From contig DAHUXR010000010.1 in the NCBI GenBank assembly GCA_027307045.1, forward strand, positions 1-63,525: 63,525 bases of DNA, written 5' to 3'. Both the position numbers and the translations under genes were made by a program. This document shows positions 24,546 through 33,598 of this stretch, one piece after another; within the stretch, counting starts at the first letter, position 1, and each line of letters opens with the position of its first letter. The notes under the pieces were generated by a model that ran no database searches, was not told where the DNA came from, and saw only the letters and a list, made by a program, of their open reading frames with translations. Source of the DNA: Acidobacteriaceae bacterium. GTDB lineage: Bacteria; Acidobacteriota; Terriglobia; Terriglobales; Acidobacteriaceae.

Positions 24546-25568
24546 TCATCCATGCCGGTGTTCTGGCTTGCTTTGCGGCCGCTGCGGCATGGGACAGCAA
24601 CCGGGCTCGCAGTGCGCCAGAATCTCTGTCGTCGGCGAATGCAACAGCATGTCGCAAACCATGCTGACAAGCTTAGGATGCGCGCCTGCCGTTCCGGCGC
24701 GGACCATCTTCATACCAAGTTGATCACACAGCGCTCGCGCTTCAGTGTCCAGGTCATAGAGCACTTCCATGTGGTCAGAAATGAATCCGATGGGACAGAT
24801 AATCACGCTGCGAACGCCGGCGGCATGCTGCTCGCGCAGATAATCACAGATATCAGGCGCAAGCCACGGCTGCGTGGGAGGGCCGCTGCGGCTTTGGAAA
24901 ACCAGCGTCCAGTTGCTGATGCCGCAAGCGGCGGCAACGCGCGCACTCGCTTCCTTGAGTTGCCGCAGGTACGGAGAAGCGTCAGCCATGCTTACCGGAA
25001 TGCTGTGCGCGGTGAAGATCAGTTGCTCGGCATTGGAATGGCCAGCTTCGCTATGCTCCGCTCGGCGGATCTCGGCCATCGCGGCGCGGACGCGGTCCGT
25101 CATGGCCTCAATAAATTCGGGGCGATCGCAAAAGTTCGGCAGCTTTTCAATCACCATGTCCTGCACGCCGGCGGCCTGCTGTGCACGCGCAATGTCCTCT
25201 CGATACTGGCGGCAGCCCGAGTACGACCCAAAAGCAGAAGTGATAAGCGCCGCGGCCCGGCGAACGCCCTCAGCCTGCATATGCTTCAACGTGTCCGCCA
25301 GCAGCGGATGCCAGTTGCGATTGCCCCAATACACCGGCACGGCAATGCCGTGGTTTCTGCATTCGCCTTCCAGCGCGGCGATCAGTTGTTTGTTCTGGTC
25401 ATTGATGGGGCTGCGGCCGTCAAAGTGGTAGTAATGCTCGGCCACTTCCAGCATGCGTTCACGCGGAACGTTCTTGCCGCGCAAGACGTTTTCCAGAAAA
25501 GGAAGCACGTCTTCATGCTTTTCCGGGCCGCCAAAAGAGACAACCAGCAGTGCGTCAAATGAGTTCAT
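24546..25568 (-). CDS. hemH: ferrochelatase (proto- or coproporphyrin type)
   Basis: A 340-residue class II chelatase that inserts Fe2+ into porphyrin in the last steps of haem synthesis. The N-terminus reads ALLVVSFGGPE; YWGNRNWHP and SAFGSYSGCRQYRED are family motifs; the metal-handling residues are in TAHSIPVSMAD and PIGFISDHMEVLYDLD. The C-terminal tail has three close cysteines in HCEPGCCPMP, like the Fe-S-binding tails of some bacterial ferrochelatases. Which porphyrin is used cannot be told; Acidobacteriota may use either route. Start: ATG 25568, three codons into a TTG-opened frame. Confidence 0.9.
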   Translation of the reverse strand: MNSFDALLVVSFGGPEKHEDVLPFLENVLRGKNVPRERMLEVAEHYYHFDGRSPINDQNKQLIAALEGECRNHGIAVPVYWGNRNWHPLLADTLKHMQAEGVRRAAALITSAFGSYSGCRQYREDIARAQQAAGVQDMVIEKLPNFCDRPEFIEAMTDRVRAAMAEIRRAEHSEAGHSNAEQLIFTAHSIPVSMADASPYLRQLKEASARVAAACGISNWTLVFQSRSGPPTQPWLAPDICDYLREQHAAGVRSVIICPIGFISDHMEVLYDLDTEARALCDQLGMKMVRAGTAGAHPKLVSMVCDMLLHSPTTEILAHCEPGCCPMPQRPQSKPEHRHG

Positions 25569-25641
25569 GGGAAGCAAAGATTCTAAATCATCTGGCTCAT
25601 ACAGCTCTTAAAGTCTTACATCACAGCTATAATCTCCAGGC

Positions 25642-27153
25642 ATGCAAATGAAAGTCATTTCAAAGCCAGCCATATCAACGATTGCCGTATTACTTCTCTG
25701 CTCCGCCGCCAATGCATTGCAGTCCGCAACCACCAGCGCCGATCTGAAGACAGCCGATCTTGATGCTGTCGTGCAGCGCGTGATCGCGCAGGAGCGTGTC
25801 GTGGGAGCGTCAGTGCTGGTGACGCGCGGCGACAAGATCCTGCTGCACAAAGGATATGGCTTTGCCGATCTTGCACTGGAAGCGCCGGCGAAGGATGAGA
25901 CTGTCTATCACATTGTCGGGCCGATGCTGCCGTTTACGGGTATCGCGGTGATGCAGCAGGTGGAGCGCGGCAAGCTATCGCTTGACGATGACATTTCCAA
26001 GTTCATTCCGGAATTTCCGCTGCAGGGCCATCACGTTACAGTCCGGCAGTTGCTCAACCATACTTCCGGCATTGTGGACTACCACTATCTGGGCGATCCC
26101 ATTGAAGCCACCAGCCGCCAACCTAAAGCACTGGATGAAGTAACAGCCTTATATGCTGGCAAAAACTGGGTCAATGAGCCTGGTCAAAAATGGGACTGGT
26201 CCATCTCCGGCTTCAACCTTCTGGTGACCATTGTGGAGCGCGTGACGGGGCAGAGCTTCCCTGATTATGTGCAGCAAAACATTTTCAAGCCTGCCGGAGT
26301 GAAGTCAACTTCTTACTGTGACGATTTCACGCTCACGCGAGGGCTGGCCCACGCGTATCGCAAGATCGGCGCCGGTTATGTTGAGGCCCGCGAAAACGGC
26401 ATGGCGTATAACTCTGACCTGCGCTTCTGCTCCACCGTGGGCGATCTTCTGCAGTTGTGGCGCGCGATCAAGGAAAAATCGCTGGTGCGTCCGGAAACCT
26501 TCAAACAGATGACGACGGCTGAGGGCGCGGCGGCGCATATGTCCGCGCAAGACCCCAGAGCGCAATACGGGTTTGCCATGATCCTGAACCATGAAGATGA
26601 TCATCGCCGAATCGGCCAGCACGGATCGCTCATGGGATACAGCGGCAGCCTGTATGACTTTCCTGAAGACAATCTCACCATCATTGTGCTGACCAACACT
26701 GAAGACCAGAACGCATACGCCATCACGCGCGCTCTGGGCCGGGCGATCCTTGGGCTTCCGCCGCTGCCTGCGCCCAAGCATGATGCCGAACGCGCGCTGG
26801 CTGATAAACCAATCTCCGCTGTCGAGCGCAAGCAGCTTGAAGGAACATTTGTGCTCAAGCTCGGCCAGGTGGGAGCGAATTTGCATGATTCGTTCTCGCA
26901 ATATCGGCGGACATATCGCGTGTTCGACGAAAACGGACGGCTGATGATCCAGCCGCTGGGTGAAGGCCCGGAGCGCCTGCTCAAACAAGATGACGGCAGC
27001 TTTGCCATGCGGTCAGCGCCGGAATCGCATATTTCATTCGCCATGAAGGATATGCACACTTCATTGATGAAGATTGATTCACCGGACTTTCCGCTGGTGG
27101 GAGAGCGCGTGGGGGATGGCGATCCGAGGACGTTTCACCGGCAGTTGAGGTAG
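25642..27153 (+). CDS. class-C beta-lactamase-fold protein lacking the catalytic Ser/Lys
   Basis: An exported 503-residue protein of the serine hydrolase / beta-lactamase-related family, with a signal peptide and fold motifs LVTRGDKILLHKGYGFAD, LDDDISKFIPEFP and LLNHTSGI, plus a C-terminal beta extension (about 400-503). The SxxK motif of active members (IGSVSKQFT) aligns without gaps to residues 91-99, IVGPMLPFT, so the nucleophile Ser is G93 and the Lys is L96. The second motif YxN is replaced by W186-S-I188. Only the HG motif (QHGSLMGYSG) remains. It is therefore probably a non-hydrolytic binding protein, or its chemistry differs. Confidence 0.8.
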   Translation: MQMKVISKPAISTIAVLLLCSAANALQSATTSADLKTADLDAVVQRVIAQERVVGASVLVTRGDKILLHKGYGFADLALEAPAKDETVYHIVGPMLPFTGIAVMQQVERGKLSLDDDISKFIPEFPLQGHHVTVRQLLNHTSGIVDYHYLGDPIEATSRQPKALDEVTALYAGKNWVNEPGQKWDWSISGFNLLVTIVERVTGQSFPDYVQQNIFKPAGVKSTSYCDDFTLTRGLAHAYRKIGAGYVEARENGMAYNSDLRFCSTVGDLLQLWRAIKEKSLVRPETFKQMTTAEGAAAHMSAQDPRAQYGFAMILNHEDDHRRIGQHGSLMGYSGSLYDFPEDNLTIIVLTNTEDQNAYAITRALGRAILGLPPLPAPKHDAERALADKPISAVERKQLEGTFVLKLGQVGANLHDSFSQYRRTYRVFDENGRLMIQPLGEGPERLLKQDDGSFAMRSAPESHISFAMKDMHTSLMKIDSPDFPLVGERVGDGDPRTFHRQLR

Positions 27154-27192
27154 GTCCGGCGGGCAACTCTCACCCGCCGGAGAATGGCGAAG

Positions 27193-27612
27193 CTACTTAC
27201 ACTCCGCTTTGAGGATGGAATCAGGCAGGGGTGTTTTGTGTGAAGAGGACTCAAAGCTCTGGGTGAACCAGTCAATTTCCGAGTTTTGCGATTTCCGCGC
27301 GCAGCAGGTAATGAACGGCCGGCAGGCGTTGCCGCCGCAGTCGGCAGACGTGGAGCAGCGAATACCACAACCACACGCGCAGAATCCTAACTTGGTGGCG
27401 CCAGGAGCTGTTGCATCCGGCTGTGACGCCACGGCGGCGGTCTGGGGCAGCATATCCAGCGAGAGCACGGTTTTGAACGAGAGGTCCGGCATCAGGTAAG
27501 TCCGGATGGCCGGAGTGACTGTGGCGTTTGAAGAACCGGAATCAGACGTTACAGCAACGGCAGCCGTCGCCGCCAGCAGAAGAACAAATACCAGGAACAA
27601 TTTTTTCGTCAT
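27193..27612 (-). CDS. small exported Cys-rich protein
   Basis: A 139-residue protein with a signal peptide (1-20) and AAGGAAGGA 8 bases before its ATG. Nine cysteines, eight clustered in residues 78-104 (FCACGCGIRCSTSADCGG then ACRPFITCC) and one near the end. The cluster could be a disulphide-rich mini-domain or bind metal. Unknown family. The rest is a Ser/Thr/Ala-rich linker. No maturation or export enzymes are next to it, so there is no evidence of a ribosomal peptide product. Confidence 0.6.
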   Translation of the reverse strand: MTKKLFLVFVLLLAATAAVAVTSDSGSSNATVTPAIRTYLMPDLSFKTVLSLDMLPQTAAVASQPDATAPGATKLGFCACGCGIRCSTSADCGGNACRPFITCCARKSQNSEIDWFTQSFESSSHKTPLPDSILKAECK

Positions 27613-27768
27613 ACGCAGTGTCCTTCCTTGAAAGACCAGGTTGAACGGTCTTGCCGAAAATTCTAGTCCCGGGATTGGACAAACAGCAGCGAAATTCCTG
27701 AGTAGCGATGGCGGGGGTTCCCGTTTTGGGAACTGTGTTCATGAGACCTCGGCGTGGTGTAAATTGCT

Positions 27769-29184
27769 TTACTCCGGCAGTTTTCGGATCTTTGATTCTG
27801 TGGCCTTACTGCGCCGGCGTTCCCTTCTTCCATCTTCAGCCAAAGTAACTTCGGGTTCACTGGTTGACATTCTTTTTTCTTGCAGTCGCGCGGCCTTCTC
27901 CACATGCTTTTTTTCTTCTAATTCCTTTAGCTTCTTTTCGGCTTGGTGTCGGTTTATGCCAAATTTGTTCAGCCAATACTCTTCCCTCGCATCTATGTCG
28001 ACATAGTGACTAAATAATCTCTGCGAGAAAATATGGATTAACGCCTTGCGGATAATAAAGCTGGCTGATTCGGCAAGAATTTCAACACGTCCGAGTTCGG
28101 CATTGTTGAAGACGTGCGGTACAGCGGTCAGATACAGTTGAGGAACCCGCCTGCCGTGGCCGACCATGTTTCTTACTTGATATATCTGATTTAGCGTACT
28201 GCCAATGGTCTCATGAGGCTTAAAATCAGCAGCAGGGTGAATATCCCCAGTCTCATAAATTGAAACTTCTTCCCCTTTTTGCAAATCCTTGTTTCCAAAA
28301 AGAGAAAGAACGCGAACCTTCAACACATCAGAATTATTTCCGAAGAGTGCCTCCAGCGCAGACCACCAAAGAAAGTGCCGGATCTTCCACCAATTGTGAT
28401 GGAGATGACCTTGTTCAAAAAATTGAAGTGCCATTTTGAGGGGCTCATATCCGTCTGAATCTTCTAGGACCTTAAGGAATTGCGGCGCAATCGCCCTAAA
28501 AGTCGCAACATCCTCCTCTCGAAAATAGAAGTGCTTCTGGATATGAGGAACCTCGACTGGCTCTGCTACGCCGAACCGGCTAGCTTCTAAAGTGCCGTCC
28601 TCTAACACCACGCCTTGAACAATCCCAGCGTGGGTCCTGCGCATCGGACGAACAAGCAAAAGACATACTGTCAATTTTCCGATTAGTTGCTGTGACTCCA
28701 GGTTCATCTCAGGCTCGGCCCCGTGCTCAACAGAGTATCTGTGCACAATCGCGTATTCGATATTCTCCAGTGACCTAAGTTGATCGGCAGAAAGGAAGTG
28801 AGCTCCTTTCCACACAGAGAAGGTTTTTGAAGTGATTAACGAGGAGACATTTTCAATGGTAACGCCTTCCATAATTTCGTAGCGAGAATTAGCAAGAGCC
28901 CCCTCATCCCAAGGATGTCTTCCTGCTGAGTAAATCGGATATAAAGTGATCCTGTTATGGTGAGCTGGCTCCCTAAAAATGCTGTCTTCAGGAAGCTCGA
29001 CTTGTTCTCCTATCGCCTCCACAGCCACATGTTGGTCAATTTCGGCTTCTTGGAAGATGTGCGACGGTAATATTGTGATAACAGGCCCGTATGGTGATTC
29101 GTCCCCCACTTTGTATGCCGCTGCAACCTCAAGAACGTCCAGCATTTTGAACGGTCTGGTGTTGGTCCATAGTTTGACCTTCAT
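27769..29184 (-). CDS. HEPN-like (ApeA-type) protein, possible defence RNase
   Basis: A 471-residue cytosolic protein. The C-terminal third has a helical stretch with NQIYQVRNMVGHGRR, an R-x4-H motif in the LxxxRNxxxHG setting typical of Apea-like HEPN domains, which are often RNA-cleaving effectors in phage-defence or toxin systems. The N-terminal part (about 1-290) is of unknown type and holds a WWSALEALFGNN helix just before the HEPN-like region. A highly charged coiled tail follows (KKLKELEEKKHVEKAARLQEKR). Start at 29184 has GGAG 5 bases before it. Base composition is visibly AT-richer than its neighbours, which suggests transfer. No partner antitoxin gene is beside it. Confidence 0.55.
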   Translation of the reverse strand: MKVKLWTNTRPFKMLDVLEVAAAYKVGDESPYGPVITILPSHIFQEAEIDQHVAVEAIGEQVELPEDSIFREPAHHNRITLYPIYSAGRHPWDEGALANSRYEIMEGVTIENVSSLITSKTFSVWKGAHFLSADQLRSLENIEYAIVHRYSVEHGAEPEMNLESQQLIGKLTVCLLLVRPMRRTHAGIVQGVVLEDGTLEASRFGVAEPVEVPHIQKHFYFREEDVATFRAIAPQFLKVLEDSDGYEPLKMALQFFEQGHLHHNWWKIRHFLWWSALEALFGNNSDVLKVRVLSLFGNKDLQKGEEVSIYETGDIHPAADFKPHETIGSTLNQIYQVRNMVGHGRRVPQLYLTAVPHVFNNAELGRVEILAESASFIIRKALIHIFSQRLFSHYVDIDAREEYWLNKFGINRHQAEKKLKELEEKKHVEKAARLQEKRMSTSEPEVTLAEDGRRERRRSKATESKIRKLPE

Positions 29185-30035
29185 GCCGGCTCCATTAGCA
29201 ACGTGACTAACGAATAACACGTTGTGTCCTAGAAGTTATGTGGGTGGCGATGCTTGGGACAAGAGTAGGAACCCTTCGCGCTACGCTGCGTTGCCAACGT
29301 GCCTTCGGTAGAGCGGTGAGAACTATGCACGGCTATTTCCGGGGAATTTCCATCCCCGGCTACAGTTGCTACTTCCCGGTGAGCTGGGATCATAGAGGCA
29401 ACTTTTCCAAAGTTTCAGCGACAGATTAGCGCAAGCGTTCTGGGCAGAACTCCCTGAATCAGCAAGGCAAAGGACGAATTCTCGGGGCCCTTCGACTTCG
29501 CGCCCATCATTTTCTTGGCGGACAAAACTTGGTAGCGCTTCGCTCAGGGAGACAGGCGGTAGAAAGCGTTGAGGCAGAAATCCTTTCGTTGTCGGGCAGA
29601 AGTGGCTTCGCTTCGCTCAGCGAGACACACGGCAGGGAGGGAGCGTCGAAAGAAGAATCCTTGATCGAAGCCCACGTAGCACATATCCACATAGCGCATA
29701 TCCAAGGATTGAAGCCGTACATAGCGCGTATCTAGGACATGGCCAGACGAAAGGCTGATCGCGTCCAAGCGGTTGTTTGTCCATTGTCCACTTTCGTACT
29801 TGATTCGCTTGATAGATGCCGCTATACTCCGGCAGCGCCCAAGGGTGTGCACGATTCAAGGTCTTTGAAAATAAGCAGTTAGCAACAGCCAAGCAGCTGG
29901 CAATCAGCAATTGGCAATTAGCCAAAAGCGCTACCCGAAGCGAGTCTCTGCGCCGAATGGGGATGAAATGGGGAGCAACGTCGTAACTCCAATGTTCTCA
30001 ATGCGGAAACTTGGGGATACATGGGGAGGAATCGC

Positions 30036-30241
30036 GTAAGTCCTTTAGAAATGGGGAACAAGGGAGGGGGAGGGGTATCCCAGATCGGCCGTGATCGAAA
30101 AAACAAAACCCACCATCGAGGCACCGAGGATTGAAGGCTGGAGAACACCCGTCGATTTCCGGGGATGCCACGGGTTATCCCCGGGGTTGATTTGTGTAAG
30201 CCCTTTGGAATCCTAGTTGGGGTAGAGGGGGAGGGATACCC
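30036..30241. repeat. pair of diverged direct repeats
   Basis: Copies at 30036-30081 and 30196-30241 share GTAAG(T/C)CCTTT, GGGG and GAGGG(G/A)TA(T/C)CC in the same order, each followed by ATC-G-GATCG-rich sequence. They point to a tandem duplication of about 160 bases. Confidence 0.55.
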
Positions 30242-30293
30242 TATCGCCCGAGATCGCCGGAATCGCCGACATCGCTCGTGATCGGAAAACCGA

Positions 30294-30326
30294 ACCTTAC
30301 CACTGATCCACACTGATGACACTGAT
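30294..30326. repeat. dispersed 32-bp repeat, copy 2
   Basis: ACCTTACCACTGATCCACACTG then ATGACACTGAT; about 90 percent identical by eye to 20497-20528. Confidence 0.6.
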
Positions 30327-30399
30327 CTGGAAAAAGCTAAAGATCAAAGGCTAAGAGCCAAAAGCTAAGAGCCAAAAATCAGGAGCCAGCGGCTAGAAG

Positions 30400-31704
30400 C
30401 TATTTATCCTCGTCGGGCGCCTTCGTGGGATTCACGGACTGCGCCATGTAGCGCGTGCCTTCAAAGGTTGCGCGGACCAGGACGTCGCGGCCCACGCCGA
30501 GCTCGTTTCTGTTTGAAACAGCCGACGGAGCGAAGTGGATCTCGTAATTCTTGTCGTCCGTTGAGTTCTGCACCGCCAGCAGGCCTCGATGGAGATCAAG
30601 GAAGGTGACTTTGCCGGCAAAAGTAAAGGTCGAGCCGGGCACGGCGATGATGCTGACTTCACGCGCCAGGCCGCGGTTGGGGCTGGAAGCGGCAAAGCGC
30701 ACGTGCACGAGCGTTCCCGGCTTTACGTCCTTAAAGGCCGCGGGAGTCTGGCCGTTGCTGATGCGGGTTTCCGGGTCGACGGCGAAGCGCACCGGCACGG
30801 AATTGAGCGTGTCTCGCAAGGTAAGTTCGTTGTGTTTGGTGTCAATGGCGACGATCTGGCCGTCGGCGTCAGCGGGCAGCTCAGCCACGCCAACGCGGAT
30901 GTTGCGGGCAAAAATATCATGGCGGTTGTTGTCCAGTTGGGTATCAACGTAAACGCGCTCGCCCTTTTTAAGCGCCAGTTGCGTGGTTTCCGCGCCGTTA
31001 TGGAAGATGTGCGTGCGCTCGTCAAAATTGACGGTCCAGTGGCCGCCGCCGAAAACGTGCACGGTCATCTTGTTGCGCATGCGATCAACGCCGCTGATGG
31101 TGCCTCCGACCATGGGTGTGGTGGTGCGCGGCACAGGCGCGGGATCAAGAATGGGGTCGTGCCCGTCCGTTACCAGCGCGCCGGAAGTGGCGGAGCTATC
31201 AAGAATGTCTGTCTTTGGCTGCGCCTGCGGGATAGGAGTGGGCGTAGCGGCGGGCGCGGGCGTGCCGGTTTTGTCGAGGCCTTTGCTCTTTTCGTCCCCT
31301 GATTGTTGGCCTGAAGACTTCTGATCGGCTGAGCGTTGGTCAGCAGCTTTTTGCTCGGCTGACTTTTGGACGGTTGAATCTGTTGAGCCTGGTTTAACTG
31401 AGCCTGGTTCTGCTGAAGATGGATTGGCGCTGGAATTTTTTTGGTCGGCAGCGGCGGGCTGGCTCTGCTGGCTGCTGGCCGGGGCTGCCGTCTGGTCCGC
31501 CGATTTTGGCTGATCAACCGTGGCAGGCTGAGCCGCAGCAGGAGCGGTGGACGCAGGCTGCGAGGGCGCAGTGTTTGGCACAGGAGTTTGCGGGACGCCG
31601 GAGCCAGGGTTCGGCGTGGCCGGATTATTCTGTGCCACGGCGGCAAGGCCAACCGTCATGAATATAAAGAGGAATGCAAGCGACGTTTTGGGGGAACGAT
31701 GCAT
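30400..31704 (-). CDS. exported DUF5666-like protein with Gln/Ser/Pro-rich linker
   Basis: A 434-residue exported protein. After the signal peptide (about 1-25, AVAQ), residues 26-165 are low-complexity, rich in Pro, Ala, Ser, Gln and Lys with SADQ/KSADQ-like repeats, probably an extended periplasmic or cell-surface spacer. The C-terminal 240 residues contain two or three small beta modules of the DUF5666 kind: GTISGVDRMRNKMTVHV, VAIDTKHNELTLRD and GKVTFLDLHRGLLAVQN each begin one. Function unknown. ATG at 31704 is preferred over a TTG three codons upstream. Confidence 0.6.
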   Translation of the reverse strand: MHRSPKTSLAFLFIFMTVGLAAVAQNNPATPNPGSGVPQTPVPNTAPSQPASTAPAAAQPATVDQPKSADQTAAPASSQQSQPAAADQKNSSANPSSAEPGSVKPGSTDSTVQKSAEQKAADQRSADQKSSGQQSGDEKSKGLDKTGTPAPAATPTPIPQAQPKTDILDSSATSGALVTDGHDPILDPAPVPRTTTPMVGGTISGVDRMRNKMTVHVFGGGHWTVNFDERTHIFHNGAETTQLALKKGERVYVDTQLDNNRHDIFARNIRVGVAELPADADGQIVAIDTKHNELTLRDTLNSVPVRFAVDPETRISNGQTPAAFKDVKPGTLVHVRFAASSPNRGLAREVSIIAVPGSTFTFAGKVTFLDLHRGLLAVQNSTDDKNYEIHFAPSAVSNRNELGVGRDVLVRATFEGTRYMAQSVNPTKAPDEDK

Positions 31705-32018
31705 AAAGTTCAAAAGGGACTCCGGAGCCTAAGGTTGCTGACAATAAAGCTCTGAACAATCCGTTGGATGCAAAGAGCAGCAGCTCAGATGGCAGGGAGG
31801 GGTAAATCAGTAGTGGGGCAGTTTGGGATTTTTTTTGACTATTTTCGGGTTTGGCTACGACACTATTCATCGCTACGCGATGAACGTCTGCCCAACCTGA
31901 GAGAGGGTTTTGCCATCCAACTGACAAGCAGAGCTACTGCCCTGCGGGCCCGTTTTATGAGAAACCAAGTGTGTGAGAAATAGGGCCCAGGGACTTTAAG
32001 CGAGGATTTGAAAAACTC
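31705..32018. other. intergenic region between divergent genes
   Basis: 314 bases between two divergent exported-protein genes. It holds a perfect 8-bp inverted repeat, TTCATCGC-TAC-GCGATGAA at 31866-31884, and a T8 run at 31829-31837. GAGGA about 16 bases before the TPR gene start may be its ribosome-binding site. No promoter was assigned with confidence. Confidence 0.4.
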
Positions 32019-33407
32019 ATGCGTTCCCCATTTGCCAGTGTTTTAGCGCCTTCAGTTCTAGCTTTGTGTCTGGGTTTGGCTTTGATGTCCGGCGGAGTTG
32101 CCGCCCAGGCGCAGCAGGTGCGTATCCCGCTGCCCAAGAAAAGCAAGTTTACGCCGGTACAGCAACTTAACCGCGATGGCGTGGCGGCACTCAAGAAACA
32201 CGACATCGGCAAAGCGAAGCGCCTTTTTTATAAAGCGTACCTGATTGATCCGAACGATCCGTTTACGCTGAATAATCTGGGATATGTCTCTGAGCTGGAA
32301 GGCAGCCTGGAGCGCGCGCAAAGGTATTACGATCAGGCCAAGGCAAACACTTCGGAAGCGGTGATTGACCGGTCGACCAATCAGGAAGCGCAAGGCAAAA
32401 CCGTGGCCAACGTTGCGGGCCACACCGCCGAAGGTCCGATGAAAGTGAACGAACTGAACAGCGAAGCTTTGGGATTGCTGAATCGCGATCGCGCCCCGGA
32501 AGCCGATGTGGTGCTGCAAGCGGCTCTCAAGATCAATCCTAAAGATCCATTCACGCTGAATAACATGGGATTTGCCAAGGAAAAAGAGGGTGAGTTGGAG
32601 TCTGCGATCCGCTATTACGACAGCTCCGCCGCCACCGGCTCACGCGAGCCCGTGGTGATTGCCTTTAACAAAAGCTGGCGCGGCAAGCCGATCAGCGAAG
32701 TGGCACAGCAAAACGCCGACAAGAGCCGCAAAGAGCTGAGCAAGGCGCAGGACATGCAAGCGCGCGTGGCGCGGCTGAATCTGCGCGGCGTTTCCGCCAT
32801 GAACAGGAATGACCGCAAGGCGGCGCGAGATAGTTTTGAGCAGGCTTACAAGATGGACCCAAAAAATTCATTCGCGCTGAACAATATGGGCTACCTGGCC
32901 GAACTGGAAGGCGACACGGAGACGGCGCAATCCTTTTATGAGCAGGCGCAGCGCGCGGAACGCGCACGGCAGAAAGTAATGGTCTCAACCCGGCCTGAAG
33001 TGGAAGGCCAGACCGTGGGCCACGTGGCGGAACAGAGCACCACGCTGGTGGAATCGAGCTTTGAGGCGAGAGCGGAAGCCAGACGGCGCAGCGGCGCTCC
33101 TCCGGCGCTAAGAACGCGCGACAATCGAATTATCATTGAACCAAAAACTCCGCCGCCAACCACCAACACCACGCCTCCGGAATTTCGCAATCCTGCGCCG
33201 CAAGAAGAAGAGCCGACGGTTGCAGCGCCACAGTCCGATCAGCCACAGCAAAATCAGTCTCCACAGAATAATAGTGAGCCGCAATTAAAGACACGTCCGG
33301 CGCAGCAACAGCCTGCTAATACTCAGCCGCCGGCAAATTCACAACAGCAGAATCCGCCGCAGCAACAGAATGCTGTACCATCGAACAACCAACCGCCGCA
33401 GGAGTAG
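32019..33407 (+). CDS. exported TPR protein with three tandem long repeats
   Basis: A 462-residue protein with a signal peptide (1-30). Residues about 50-345 are three copies of a module of roughly 90-100 residues: a TPR pair (LNxxGVxALxxxD, then DPxDPFTLNNLGYxxELEG with sequence YYDQA or equivalent) followed by a short linker ending G(K/Q)TVxxVA. Exact TPR cores are NNLGYVSELEG, NNMGFAKEKEG and NNMGYLAELEG. The last 110 residues are Pro/Gln/Asn-rich and likely unfolded. TPRs mediate protein contacts; the partner is unknown. Confidence 0.7.
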   Translation: MRSPFASVLAPSVLALCLGLALMSGGVAAQAQQVRIPLPKKSKFTPVQQLNRDGVAALKKHDIGKAKRLFYKAYLIDPNDPFTLNNLGYVSELEGSLERAQRYYDQAKANTSEAVIDRSTNQEAQGKTVANVAGHTAEGPMKVNELNSEALGLLNRDRAPEADVVLQAALKINPKDPFTLNNMGFAKEKEGELESAIRYYDSSAATGSREPVVIAFNKSWRGKPISEVAQQNADKSRKELSKAQDMQARVARLNLRGVSAMNRNDRKAARDSFEQAYKMDPKNSFALNNMGYLAELEGDTETAQSFYEQAQRAERARQKVMVSTRPEVEGQTVGHVAEQSTTLVESSFEARAEARRRSGAPPALRTRDNRIIIEPKTPPPTTNTTPPEFRNPAPQEEEPTVAAPQSDQPQQNQSPQNNSEPQLKTRPAQQQPANTQPPANSQQQNPPQQQNAVPSNNQPPQE

Positions 33408-33430
33408 CTTGAACAGAGGCGCTGGGCAGC

Positions 33431-33548
33431 AACGGTCTTTAGGTAACGGTTTTTGAAATTAGGTCTTACGATTTAACGATCTTTGAGTAACGGCTTTTGA
33501 TTTAACGATCCTTTTGAGTTAACGGTCTTTTTGATTTAACGGTCTTTG
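33431..33548. repeat. imperfect tandem repeat, TTTAACGGTCTTT type
   Basis: About seven degenerate units of 15-20 bases built on GATTTAACG(G/A)TCTTT(T) between the TPR gene and thiD. The number of copies could vary between strains. Confidence 0.6.
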
Positions 33549-33598
33549 ACATCCGATTGAATAAGCGAAGAGCCAAGAGCAAGGCATGAAGCTTGAGG

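Larger units (their letters stand above)
29185..30399. other. gene-free region with degenerate repeats
   Basis: No convincing gene in 1.2 kb. It holds two copies of a GCTTCGCTCAG(G/C)GAGACA motif (near 29538 and 29611), AT-rich near-direct repeats of ATAGCGCATATC type (29690-29735), two diverged 46-bp direct repeats (30036-30081, 30196-30241; GTAAG(T/C)CCTTT then GGGGGAGGG), a copy of the dispersed 32-bp repeat (30294-30326), and short imperfect tandem repeats AAGCTAAGAGCC type at 30336-30404. It may be a graveyard of insertions next to the HEPN-like gene. Confidence 0.6.

Noticed and set aside
27193..27612. Ribosomally made peptide (RiPP) precursor
   Set aside because: It has a Sec-type signal peptide and no maturation enzyme or transporter beside it.
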